A DNA stretch of 64,000 nt from JANNHP01 sp031404455 (GTDB taxonomy: Bacteria > Planctomycetota > JAJSAM01 > JAJVHW01): the NCBI GenBank assembly GCA_031404455.1, contig JANNHP010000212.1:1-64000 (forward strand), written 5' to 3'. The translations under genes were made by a program, and so were the position numbers. The notes under the pieces were generated by a model. That model searched no databases. It had not been told where the DNA came from and saw only the letters and a program-made list of their open reading frames with translations. Below, in pieces: positions 26,312 to 34,789 of this stretch (position 1 is its first letter; every line of letters starts with the position of its first letter).

Positions 26312-26341
26312 GAGCAGGGAATGTCGCGACATTTCCTGCTC
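26312..26341. terminator. 30-bp palindrome between convergent genes
   Basis: GAGCAGGGAATGTCG (26312-26326) is followed directly by CGACATTTCCTGCTC (26327-26341); the arms are complementary except one G-U pair. It starts 22 bases after the stop of the propeller/Ig gene and ends 22 bases before the stop of the convergent ATPase gene. It could act as a two-way terminator or a protein-binding palindrome; there is no T-tract. Confidence 0.5.
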
Positions 26342-26362
26342 TGGGGACCAGGCGGGGACGAG

Positions 26363-27688
26363 TCAATCCGCGACCGGTACCTCGAGCAGCCACTCGTAGG
26401 CGGGCCGTACCTCGACTCCCGGCGAGACGACCCGCGCAAGCGCGTCGCGGTCCGGCACCAGGAACCGCCGCGCCGCGCGCGGATGTTCCTTCGCCGCCGC
26501 GTCGAGGGCGCGCAACTCGCGCGCGAGCGCGTCCGGGGACGACACGTCCGCGCACACCTGGATCAACTCCTCACCGGCGGCCGGGCGGCGGGAGAGAAAG
26601 TCCACTTCCAGCCCGTCGGCCGTCTTGACGTAGCCGACCTCGGCGCCGCGCCTCTCCAATTCGTTCAGCACTACGGTCTCCAGCGCGTGGCCGACGTTTG
26701 AGCGGCCGCTGGCGTCGAACGCCTGGATGAGTCCCGGATCTGCGGGATAGATCTTCCGCGGGTTCGAGTTCCGCTTTCGCTCCGAGTCGGTCGCGACCGG
26801 CACGGCGCTGAGCAGGAACGCGTCGAGGAGATGGCCGAGCAGCTCGTGCACGGCGTCCTTCGCCACGCCGTGTCCCTGGGACTTCAAGTCCCTGTGCAGT
26901 CGGTGGACGCTGAAGCTCGCCGCCGGATTGCGCAGACACTGCCGCACGAGCCATCGCAATGCTGCCACCTGCGACACACCGAACCGTTCCACCACGTCGC
27001 GGAACAGCACGGTGTCCACGTAGCCTTGCAGGAGCTCGATCCGCAACGCAGCCGGAACGCCCTGCGCCTCGGGGAATCCACCTCGGACGAGGTAGTCGCG
27101 GAAGCGCTTCTCGACGAGGGACCGCTCGGCCGGCGTCCATCGGCGGGCTTCCTTCGCCGGCTCCTCGCCTCGATGCCGCAGGAACTCGCGGAAGCTGAAA
27201 GGCCGGATCACGGTCGCCATCCCGCGTCCGCGCAGGGAGGTGTGAACTTCGCGCGACAGCAGCCGTGCCGAAGATCCGGAGACCACGATCTCGACCTTCT
27301 CGGAGTCGAGAGCCCGACGCACGAAGCGCTCCCAACCGGTGACGAGCTGGACCTCGTCGAGGAACCAGTACACCGTCTCGACGCCGCGCAGCGCAGGGTG
27401 ACGCCGGTAGAATTCCTCGAGCAGGAAGCCCAGTTGCTCGAGCGCGAGACCTCCGAGCCGGTCGTCGTCGAAGCTGAGATAGACCGCCCGCTCGGCACGC
27501 GAAGTCGCCCGGCGCGCGTCGAGCAACTGACGCAGGAACGTAGTCTTCCCGGCGCGGCGCATCCCGATCACAGCGTGCACCTTGCCAGGCACTTCGGGCA
27601 GCCGGGCGTCGCGTCGGGTGAGCTCGAGCGGCACCAGCGGCGACAGAGCGACGCTCAGTTTCTCCGCGAGAACGGGGTGCAGGGTCAT
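26363..27688 (-). CDS. AAA+ ATPase with DUF4143 (AAA_14 family)
   Basis: 441 residues. The AAA_14 domain (about 30-200) has Walker A VIGMRRAGKTTFLRQL, Walker B-like VYWFLDEVQLVTGWE and the sensor block EIVVSGSSARLLSRE. The middle FSFREFLRH and the DYLVRGGFPEA segment are family hallmarks. The C-terminal DUF4143 domain (about 215-390) includes ALETVVLNELERRG and the PD-(D/E)xK-like stretch DGLEVDFLSRR. This very common family has no settled function and is often a solitary, mobile-type gene. ATG 27688 overlaps by ATGA the end of a seven-codon open frame with a strong AGGAGG, so translation may be coupled to that leader. Confidence 0.85.
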   Translation of the reverse strand: MTLHPVLAEKLSVALSPLVPLELTRRDARLPEVPGKVHAVIGMRRAGKTTFLRQLLDARRATSRAERAVYLSFDDDRLGGLALEQLGFLLEEFYRRHPALRGVETVYWFLDEVQLVTGWERFVRRALDSEKVEIVVSGSSARLLSREVHTSLRGRGMATVIRPFSFREFLRHRGEEPAKEARRWTPAERSLVEKRFRDYLVRGGFPEAQGVPAALRIELLQGYVDTVLFRDVVERFGVSQVAALRWLVRQCLRNPAASFSVHRLHRDLKSQGHGVAKDAVHELLGHLLDAFLLSAVPVATDSERKRNSNPRKIYPADPGLIQAFDASGRSNVGHALETVVLNELERRGAEVGYVKTADGLEVDFLSRRPAAGEELIQVCADVSSPDALARELRALDAAAKEHPRAARRFLVPDRDALARVVSPGVEVRPAYEWLLEVPVAD

Positions 27689-27708
27689 GCCGCGACGATA
27701 GCGCTCAT
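27685..27708 (-). promoter_or_regulatory. Seven-codon leader frame overlapping the ATPase start
   Basis: On the minus strand AGGAGGAC precedes ATG 27708, which encodes MSAIVAA and stops at TGA (27687-27685). Its TGA overlaps the ATG of the DUF4143 gene (27688) as ATGA. The ATPase start itself has no Shine-Dalgarno, so ribosomes probably load at the leader and re-initiate. Read directly from sequence; expression is inference. Confidence 0.5.
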
Positions 27709-27768
27709 GTGTCCTCCTATCAAGGCCACATTCGGTACCATCCGGCCCCAATGGAAGGCCACATGAGC
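27703..27768. repeat. Inverted repeat flanking the ATPase leader
   Basis: GCTCATGTG (27703-27711) and CACATGAGC (27760-27768) are perfect inverted 9-mers 48 bases apart, around the likely promoter of the DUF4143 gene. It may be an operator or simply coincidental ATG context. Confidence 0.35.
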
Positions 27769-27783
27769 CCCGTTCGAACCGAG

Positions 27784-28365
27784 TCAGCGCTCGCGCGGAA
27801 CTGCCCCGTCATCCGACGCGGTGGACGTGACGTCACGCCCTCGGTGCGCGAAGAAATGGCCCGCACCAGACGGCGATCGCCAGGTGCAGCGGGACGCACG
27901 CCCAGAGCAGGGGCCCGGCCATCTGTAGCGCGGCGCCGGAGTACACGAGGAGCGCCGCGACGGCGGCGTTGTAGACGAGCATCGCGGCGAGGAGTCCGCG
28001 ACCGGCTGGTCGCCGCCTTCGAGAGCGGCTCTCACGTCGCCCTTGAGAATCGAGGCGAACGGTTCCTTGTCCTTCCACTCGGGATGCTGCGGCGCCAGCG
28101 CCTTCACGCGGTCCGCGACGAAGTAGAACTGGACCGGAACCGGCTGCTCGCTCCAGAGCGTGCCGTCGTTGTCGAACACGGCGATGCGCTCGGGGACGGC
28201 GACGAAGTCCGGCGACCCGGGCTTCGTCACCTGCTCGACGAACTCGACGATCGACTGCTTCGCCTTGCCGTCGTTCCACGACGGGAGCGGATCGTCGGCG
28301 CGGGCGACGGTCGCGGTGAACGCCGCGGCGACGGCGAGGACGTACAGTCGGAGGACGGTTCGCAT
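27784..28365 (-). pseudogene. HAD-hydrolase gene truncated and joined to a membrane-protein remnant (degenerate cassette)
   Basis: Signal peptide (about 1-23, ARADDPLP), then LPSWNDGKAKQSIVEFVEQV and the HAD motif I region RIAVFDNDGTLW (about 60-71). HAD identity ends at about residue 119 (VRAALEGGD), before motifs II-IV. From about 28005 the homology switches, in a different frame, to the last about 56 residues of the small membrane protein encoded intact at 29231-29611 (GRGLLAAMLVYNAAVAALLVYSG...; 27833-28003). This looks like a deletion that removed the HAD C-terminus and the membrane-protein N-terminus. The remaining 193-residue reading frame ends in out-of-frame Arg/Ser-rich sequence and is unlikely to be functional. 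Confidence 0.75.
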
Positions 28366-28457
28366 CGATCTGACCTCGTCGCTTGGAAACGACTTCGTTC
28401 GTTCACTGCGTCGCGGGCCGGCCGAGGGGCCGGCCCGCGTGATTCACGAGCGAGGCG

Positions 28458-29092
28458 CTACTTGCCGGCGCCGTTCTGCAACTGCTCCACGACTTTGTTG
28501 ATGCTGAAGCTGCCGGTCTTCTGGCTCGGTGGGAAGTCCTTGAACGTCCCGAGCATGTTGCCGACCACGGCCTGCGCCGGAACCAGGACGAACGCATGGT
28601 CGATCATCCAGTCCCAATACGTGTTCGACGTGATGTCGGCCCGCTCATAGGGGTCCATCCGCAGATTGAAGACCTTGGGCAGCCGCAGTTCCGTGAACGG
28701 TTCGGCCCAGATCCCCATCGTGCCGGTCTTCCGTTGTTCTGAGAACACGAACTTCCAGTTGTCGTAGCGCAGGCAGAACAGGTCGCCCTCGTCGCCGAAG
28801 TAGAAGAACTCCTTGCGCGGGTCCTCCGTGGTCTGGCCGGTCAGGAGAGGCAGCATGTTGTAGCCGTCGAGGTGGACCTTGTAGGTCGTGTCGCCGGCTT
28901 TCATGCCCTTCAAGAGCTGCTCTTTCGCGTCGGGAACGCCCGCCGCCGCGAGGAGCGTGGGCATCCAATCGAGGTGCGAGATGATCTCGTTGGAGACCGT
29001 GCCGGCCTTGATGTGGCCGGGCCAGCGCACCATCGCGGGGACGCGGTAGGCGCCTTCCCAGTTCGAGTTCTTCTCGCTGCGGAAGGGCGTCA
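28458..29092 (-). pseudogene. C-terminal 40% of an arylsulfatase, 5-prime part deleted
   Basis: 211 residues aligning to residues about 312-521 of the intact arylsulfatase at 30021-31586 (TPFRSEKNSNWEGAYRVP versus TPFRNEKATNWEGGYRVP; both end in lysine after NGAG or GTGG). Homology begins sharply at about 29092. The catalytic half, including the formylglycine site and most metal ligands, is missing, and no homologous sequence lies upstream; only a TTG and palindromic/repeat elements are found (29163-29247). This is a non-functional relic of a second cassette copy. Amino-acid divergence from the intact gene is substantial, so the duplication is old. Confidence 0.85.
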
Positions 29093-29162
29093 ACCGATGC
29101 CGACGCGCGCGGGCTCGAAGGCCCTCGGACTCAGCGCGACGGGGGACGACGGATCACCCCGA

Positions 29163-29247
29163 GGTGCGAGATTTCGCACCCGCGCGAGGGGCGACTCGAG
29201 CCTGAGGACCGTCCCTGAAAGGTGCGACAGTCAGGACCGTCCCCGAA
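29163..29247. repeat. Palindrome and paired AGGACCGTCCC repeats at a deletion breakpoint
   Basis: GGTGCGAGA/TTTCGCACC (29163-29180) is an 18-base near-perfect palindrome related to the element at 24453-24580. It is followed by two direct copies of AGGACCGTCCCyGAA (29205-29219 and 29233-29247). The second copy supplies the last codons and stop of the membrane-protein gene ending at 29231. The cluster fills the gap between the sulfatase relic and the next cassette and resembles REP-type intergenic elements. Confidence 0.5.
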
Positions 29248-29611
29248 GGCAGGCGCCGCACCAGGTCGCGATCGCGAGGTGCAGCGGGACGCACGGCCAG
29301 AGCAGCGGGCCGGACATGTCTATCGCCGCCCCGGAGTACGCGAGCAGCGCCGCGACGGCCGTGTTGTAGAAGAGCATCGCCGCCAGGAGACCGCGACCGG
29401 CCGGACTCGCCGCGTCGGCGCGCGCGGCCCAGCACGCGACGCCGAGCGCGAGCAGCGCCGAACCGGCGACGCGCGCCAGCATGAGTGCGGCCGGCGTTTC
29501 GAGCGGCGCGCCGAGCAGCAGGGAGACCGTCGGCGACGGCGCGATGGCCAGCGCGGGGCCGACCGTTCCCTCGACCAGCGCCATCGCGATGAACAGGCGG
29601 CGCGCGCTCAT
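29231..29611 (-). CDS. Small four-helix membrane protein of the sulfatase/HAD cassette
   Basis: 126 residues, almost entirely hydrophobic. About four transmembrane segments: 5-30, 38-60, 72-92 and 96-118. No family recognised with certainty; length and pattern resemble DoxX-like or DUF-type four-helix proteins. It starts at ATG 29611, which overlaps the stop of the HAD remnant (ATGA), with GGAGGAG eight bases upstream. The C-terminal codons (LRGRS and stop) come from the AGGACCGTCCC repeat, so the original C-terminus may have been altered. A truncated homologue is at 27833-28003, always following a HAD gene. Confidence 0.65.
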   Translation of the reverse strand: MSARRLFIAMALVEGTVGPALAIAPSPTVSLLLGAPLETPAALMLARVAGSALLALGVACWAARADAASPAGRGLLAAMLFYNTAVAALLAYSGAAIDMSGPLLWPCVPLHLAIATWCGACLRGRS

Positions 29612-29892
29612 CCGTCCGCTCCTCCGGGCGCCGCCGGGCGGCTCACTTCTTCTCGGACGGGTAGATGCTCGGCCCAGAGCGTTCCGTCGTTGTCGAACAC
29701 GGCGATTCGCTCGGGGACGGGGACGAAGTCCGGCGCGCCGTCCTTCGTGACTTTCGCGACGAACTCGACGATCGACTTCCTCGCGGGTCCGTCGTTCCAG
29801 GACGGCAGCGGGCCGGTGTCCTGCGCGACGGCGGTCGCGAACGCAGCGGCGCACGCGAGGGCGAGGACGGCGAGAGTGCGGATCAGGCGCAT
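29608..29892 (-). pseudogene. HAD-hydrolase remnant with internal deletion
   Basis: 94 residues. Signal peptide (about 1-24), LPSWNDGPARKSIVEFVAKV and HAD motif I RIAVFDNDGTLW (about 62-73), closely matching the start of the HAD fragment at 27784-28365. Just after GTLWAE the coding changes frame; another frame gives GPSIYPSEKK then a stop, which resembles the expected C-terminus of this HAD family (KVxYPFEK). The central about 200 residues with the remaining catalytic motifs are therefore deleted. The stop overlaps the start of the membrane-protein gene (ATGA), so the residual frame might still serve as a translation leader. Confidence 0.75.
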
Positions 29893-30020
29893 CTGGCGAC
29901 GCTCCCTTGCTGTGTTCGAGATCGTCGGGCTGCCGCGAACGGGCCCGAGGGACGAAGGGCCGCACTCGAACGGATCGAGTGCGGCCGGGTGCGTTCTCTC
30001 GGCGCTGCGTCGGCCTCGTG

Positions 30021-31586
30021 CTACTTGCCGCCGGTGCCGCGCTGGAGCGACTCCAGCACCTCGTCCAGCGAGAAACTGCCGACCTTCTGGCTCGGCGGGA
30101 ACTCCTTGAACGTGGCCAGGAACTGCCCGACGTATTGCTGCGCCGGCACGAGGAGGAAGACACGGTCGATCCGCCAGCGGGCGTAACCGATGGCGTCGCG
30201 GTCGGCCATCTCGAACGGATCGGACCGCAGGTTGAAGAGCTTCGGCAGGCGCAGTTGCGTGAACGGCTCCTGCCAGACGTCGAAGCCGTGAGCGCGTTGT
30301 TCCGCGAACACGAGCTTCCACTGGTTGTACCGGAGGCCGACCAGCGAGCCGTCGTCGTTGAAGTAGAAGAACTCGCGGCGCGGATCGGGCGACTTGCCGG
30401 CGAGCGCGTCGGTGATGTCGTAGCCGTCGAGGTGGACCTTGAAGTCCTTGTCGCCGGCCTTCATGCCCTTGAGCAGCTTGTTCTTCACGTCGGGGTCGCC
30501 GGCGGCGGCGAGCAGCGTCGGCAGCATGTCCTCATGGGCGAAGATGTCGTTGCTGACCGTGCCGGGTTTGACGACTCCGGGCCAGCGGATGGCGCAAGGG
30601 ACGCGGTAGCCGCCCTCCCAGTTGGTTGCCTTCTCGTTCCGGAAGGGCGTCGTGCCGCCGTCGGGCCAACTGAAGGACTCGGCACCGTTGTCGGTGGAGT
30701 ACATGACGATGGTGTTCTCTTCGAGACCCAGCTCCTTCAGCTTGTCGAGCACCTGCCCGACCATGCCGTCGTGCTCGACCATGCCGTCGGGGTAGATGCC
30801 GAGGCCGGTCTTGCCCTGGCTCTCCTTCTTCAGATGCGTGTGGATGTGCATGCGGGTGGAGTTCCACCAGAGGAAGAAGGGCTTGTCGGCCTTCTTGGCG
30901 TCGGTCATGAACCGCAGCGCTTCCTTGGTGACCTCTTCGTCGATGGTCTCCATCCGCTTCTTCCCCAGCGGGCCGGTGGGTTCGATCTTCTGCGTGCCGT
31001 CGGCGTTGGCCCAGCAGTGGAGGACGCCGCGCGTCTGGTGCTTCGCGATCATGGCGGGATCTTTGAAGTAGTCCTCGTTCTCGAACTCCTCCTCGGCGTT
31101 CAGGTGGTAAAGCGAGCCGAAGAACTCGTCGAACCCGTGGGCCGTCGGCAGGTGCTCGTCGCGGTCGCCGAGGTGGTTCTTGCCGAACTGGCCGGTCGCG
31201 TAGCCGCGGGCCTTGAGCAGTTCGGCGATCGTGACGTCCTTGGCTTGCAGCCCCTCCTTCGCGCCCGGCAGGCCGACCTTGAGCATGCCCGTGCGGAAGC
31301 CGACCTGGCCGGTGATGAAGGACGCGCGACCGGCGGTGCAGCTCTGCTGCCCGTACCAGTCGGTGAAGAGGGCACCCTCCTTCGCGATGCGGTCGATGTT
31401 GGGAGTCTTGTAGCCCATCATCCCGTGGTTGTAGGCGCTGACGTTCCAGTAGCCGATGTCGTCGCCCCAGATGATGAGGATGTTCGGCGGCTTCGCGTCC
31501 GCGGCGTGCGCGGGTGACGTTCCACCCGACACCGCAGCAGCCGCGACCAGCAGCAGCGCGCCCGAGCGCGCGAGTCCCTGACCCAT
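30021..31586 (-). CDS. Secreted type I arylsulfatase
   Basis: 521 residues. Signal peptide (about 1-29, ending PAHAAD). Metal-binding aspartates lie in IIWGDDIGYW (Asp42, Asp43) and the formylglycine motif is CTAGR (83-87), a C-x-A-x-R variant of the usual C-x-P-x-R. GKNHLGD (about 136-142) and STDNGAE (about 297-303) supply the remaining Lys/His and Asp/Asn ligands. It hydrolyses sulfate esters after Cys83 is converted to formylglycine; no formylglycine-generating enzyme is in the window. AGGAGGGA precedes ATG 31586. First gene of a cassette with HAD and membrane-protein genes. It appears complete. Confidence 0.93.
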   Translation of the reverse strand: MGQGLARSGALLLVAAAAVSGGTSPAHAADAKPPNILIIWGDDIGYWNVSAYNHGMMGYKTPNIDRIAKEGALFTDWYGQQSCTAGRASFITGQVGFRTGMLKVGLPGAKEGLQAKDVTIAELLKARGYATGQFGKNHLGDRDEHLPTAHGFDEFFGSLYHLNAEEEFENEDYFKDPAMIAKHQTRGVLHCWANADGTQKIEPTGPLGKKRMETIDEEVTKEALRFMTDAKKADKPFFLWWNSTRMHIHTHLKKESQGKTGLGIYPDGMVEHDGMVGQVLDKLKELGLEENTIVMYSTDNGAESFSWPDGGTTPFRNEKATNWEGGYRVPCAIRWPGVVKPGTVSNDIFAHEDMLPTLLAAAGDPDVKNKLLKGMKAGDKDFKVHLDGYDITDALAGKSPDPRREFFYFNDDGSLVGLRYNQWKLVFAEQRAHGFDVWQEPFTQLRLPKLFNLRSDPFEMADRDAIGYARWRIDRVFLLVPAQQYVGQFLATFKEFPPSQKVGSFSLDEVLESLQRGTGGK

Positions 31587-31753
31587 GCTTCATTCCCTCC
31601 TGTCGCCATCCGTCGCACCGTCCGGGGTTCCGTCCGTGCTCGTCCGGATTTCAGCGCGAGAGGATCGCACATCGGGCCGAGCGATCCTCGGGTTCTCTGC
31701 CCGCGCGCGCGGCGCGGCGGACTTCCGTGAAGACGAGATGAAGGACCCGCGAA

Positions 31754-33671
31754 TCAGTTCGCGCGGTTCGTGAGCACGAGCGGCGCGCGGGCGTCCTCGT
31801 CCATCGCCTCGAAGATCGCGCGCAGCATCGGGTACTGCGCGGCCGGGACGACGTCGCGCTCGATGCGCAGGTCGCGCTCGACCACGATGCTGCCGTCGGG
31901 TGCGGCCGAGTAGCGGCTCGTGAAGCGCCCGATCGCGTTCTGGGCGGAGCGCCCCTTCGGCAGGCGCGCGCTGCGTCCCGCGGGGATCCGGATCGTGTGA
32001 CGCCACGCGACACTCACCGCGCCGACGACGGTCGGGAAGTTCCGGCTCGCGTGCGAGAGGAACTCGCGCCCCTTCTGCGGGCTCAGGAAGTCGGTGCCGG
32101 CGGGCGTAGTGAACCACGCCTCGGAGTCCATGGCGACGGCGTGCTCCGAGCGCCAGACGCCCTTGCACGCGAGCGGGGTCGAGAGATCCATGGGATCGGA
32201 ACACTCGATCCGCCCGAAGCCGCCCTCCGGCGTCCGCGCGAGGAGATCGTCGGCGAGACCTTCGCCGGTGGCGTCGCCCGCGAGGATCGCGCGCAGCCGC
32301 GCCGAGGGACGGCCCTCCACCGTCATCTTCGTGGTTCCCGAGAAGCTGCCGTCCGCGGCAAGCGCGACGTCGTGCTCGACCCGGTAGGAGTTCGCGGCAG
32401 CCGTGCCCTCGGGCGTGCGGCCCGTCGTGCCGAGCTCGGTCGCGTGGACCACGAACTTCCCGGAGAGCGCCTGCTCGAGCGAGCCGAGGTTCGCGAACGG
32501 GTTCACGGGGTTCGAGTACACGTCGAAGTCGGGCAGGTACGCCATGCAGTGGTCGAACTGCGACGGCGACGGCACGCCGAGCTCGCGCCACGAGCGGTCC
32601 CAGTCGACGAGCACCGCGTTCGAGCGGATGCCCTTCGCGCGGAGCAGCGCCGCGAGGAGCACGTACTGGTCCTTGCAGTCGCCGTAGCCGCGGCGCAGCA
32701 CCTCGTCGGAACGGTGCGGGACCCAGCTCGATCCGGCGTCGAGCCACACCGCCACGTAACGGACCTCGCGGCAGACGTACCGGTGCATCGCCTTCGCGAC
32801 GTCGATGCCCTTCATGTCAAGGGCGAGCTTGTCGGCGAGCGCCTGGATCTCGGGGCGTGACCTTGATGTTCGGCTCGGCCGCCGCGTGGAAGAGGGCGCC
32901 GAGACGCTCCCACTTCGCGAGGGAGGACACGACGAACGACGGGACGACGTCCTGCGAGGCGACCATCGACGGCTCTCGCCGCATCCCCGGCCAGTCCGCG
33001 AGCCGCGCGGTGACAACGCTGCCCGCGTCGTTCGCCGATTCGTTCGCGGTGAAACCGCCGCGCTCCGCGTGACGGAGCACGACGCCGTTCGGGTACGAGA
33101 CGCGCACGACCGCCTCGCCGATCGGCAGGCAGAGCTCCGGCTCGTAGAGGTAGTGGAATCCCAAGTACGGCGCCGACCTGCTCGTCAGCCGCCACCGCAC
33201 GTGGGTCTTCGCGCCTACGTCGAGCTGCGGGAAGAGCACCGTGGTCGTCTGCGTCGAGACGAACCCGGGCGCGTCCTCCGCGGCGCGGGACGGCCGCGTG
33301 ATGATCTGGTCGCCGCGCACGCCGACGCGCTCGCCGCCCCGTGTCACCGCGTACGCCTCCTCGACTGCGAGCGTCTCCGTCGCCGGATCGAAGAGCATCT
33401 CCGCGCGCTGACCGGCGCGGACGCCGGCCGAGGTGAGGAGCGTCCGCGTCGTCTCGATCGTCGCGGTGTACGAGTAGTCGTTCGACACGTCGACGTCCAC
33501 CGCGTGCCGGTCGATCCGCACCGCGGCGGTGTCGAGGCCGAGTTCCACCTCCGCGTGCGGCGCACCGATGCCGATGCTCGCTCCGACTCCGAAGAGGCCG
33601 ACGCCCATCCGGCAGCCGGTGAGGCAGAGAACGACGACGAGGCAGCGCAGAGCGGTGGAGCGGTCGGGCAT
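31754..33671 (-). pseudogene. DUF3857/transglutaminase-core lipoprotein, interrupted by a single-base frameshift
   Basis: The 5-prime part (33671 to about 32856) encodes a lipoprotein signal (LCLTGC) and a DUF3857-type beta domain. The 3-prime part (about 32855 to 31754) encodes the transglutaminase core: YVAVWLDAGSSWVPHRSDEVLRRGYGDCKDQYVLL with Cys in GDCKD, His in FDHCMAYL and Asp in the following PDFDVY, then a beta domain. The frames join at a run of four G (32852-32855 on the plus strand). Reading three instead of four gives a seamless NIKVTPEIQALADKLALDM. The full protein would be about 638 residues. Whether this is a true mutation or an assembly error cannot be told. Start at ATG 33671 after AAGGG. 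Confidence 0.82.
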
Positions 33672-33723
33672 GGAGAACCCTTTCACGAGGAGGCGCGCGG
33701 ATCGGGGAATCGGGCGGGAGAAG

Positions 33724-34779
33724 CTATCCCGGTTCGTCGCCGGGATCGAATCCACGGTGCGCCGCGCTCTCCTTCACCGAGGCGATGTGCATCAGCGCGT
33801 CGCCCTGCGTCACGAGCGGATTCTCGAGCCGGCCGATGATCATCCCGTCGCGGGGCGCCCTCACCGGCACGGCACCCGTCTCCTCGTGCCCGCGCCCGCG
33901 GCGCACGCCGATCGACCCGACGCGCTGTCCCTTGCGGACGCTGTCGCCGAGTTTCACCGTCGGAACGAAGAACCCGCTCCACTCCGCTCGAACCCAGGCC
34001 GAGTCCCAGCAGTGCTTGCGCGTCGGACGCACGCGATCGGGAGACTTCCGCATCCCGAGGTGGTCCATCACGGCGAGCACGCCGCGCACGCCGGTCTCGA
34101 CCGCTTTCGCGTCGTAGCGCAACGCCTCCCCCGCCTCGTAGAGCACGCACGGGATGCCGCGGCGGCCGGCCGACTCGCGGAGCGATCCGTCGCGGAGCGC
34201 CGCGTGCAGCGCGATCGGGGACCCGAAAGCCTCGGCCATCCCGCGGGCCACGGGGTCCTCGAGGTTCGCCCGGATCTGCGGCAGGTTCGAACGGTGGATG
34301 GCGCCCGTGTGGAGGTCGATCCCGTGCGTGCACCGCGAGACGACGGTGTCGAGGAAGGCGCGCGCGACGCGCGCCGTGAGCGAGCCCCGTTTCGATCCCG
34401 GGAACGACCGGTTGAGGTCGCGCCGGTCGGGCAGGTAGCGGGTCTGGTGGATGATCCCGAACGCGTTGAGCAGCGGGATCGCGATCACCGTGCCGCTGAG
34501 GCGCGCCGGATCGATCGCGTCCATCACGTCGCGCACGATCGGAACGCTGTTCACCTCGTCGCCGTGGATGCAGGCGCTCACCCAGAGCGTCGGGCCGGGA
34601 CGAGCGCCGTGGAAGACGTGCAGCGGGATCTTGATCGGCTCCTGGATGTAGAGCCAGCCGAGGACCAGGCTGCCGACGCCCGACTCGCCCGGCGCGACGC
34701 TCACGTCGCCGAGATCGAAGTTCCCGTGCTTCTTCGAAGCGCTTCGGCGACGACCGCGCGCTTGCGGCTTCCTCTCCAT
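33724..34779 (-). CDS. Succinylglutamate desuccinylase/aspartoacylase-family (M14-like) zinc hydrolase
   Basis: 351 residues. Zinc ligands are visible: His and Glu in CIHGDEVNSVP (about 69-79) and His in GIDLHTGA (about 150-157). Arg in RDLNRSFPG (about 119-127) is the substrate-carboxylate arginine typical of M14 carboxypeptidases and AstE. The C-terminal beta domain (about 255-335, VRAEWSGFFVPTVKLGDSVRKGQ...VRAPRDGMIIGRL) is the barrel-sandwich seen in this subfamily. Such enzymes often pair with RimK ligases, but none is nearby. The start ATG 34779 follows GAAGGG; the preceding gene stops ten bases upstream. The basic N-terminus ([15 protein letters not shown]) is not a signal peptide. Confidence 0.88.
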   Translation of the reverse strand: MERKPQARGRRRSASKKHGNFDLGDVSVAPGESGVGSLVLGWLYIQEPIKIPLHVFHGARPGPTLWVSACIHGDEVNSVPIVRDVMDAIDPARLSGTVIAIPLLNAFGIIHQTRYLPDRRDLNRSFPGSKRGSLTARVARAFLDTVVSRCTHGIDLHTGAIHRSNLPQIRANLEDPVARGMAEAFGSPIALHAALRDGSLRESAGRRGIPCVLYEAGEALRYDAKAVETGVRGVLAVMDHLGMRKSPDRVRPTRKHCWDSAWVRAEWSGFFVPTVKLGDSVRKGQRVGSIGVRRGRGHEETGAVPVRAPRDGMIIGRLENPLVTQGDALMHIASVKESAAHRGFDPGDEPG

Positions 34780-34789
34780 GGGAGCCCTT

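Noticed and set aside
29094..29230. Possible continuation of the truncated sulfatase upstream
   Set aside because: Sequence loses all similarity to the intact copy at 29092 and consists of repeats and palindromes.
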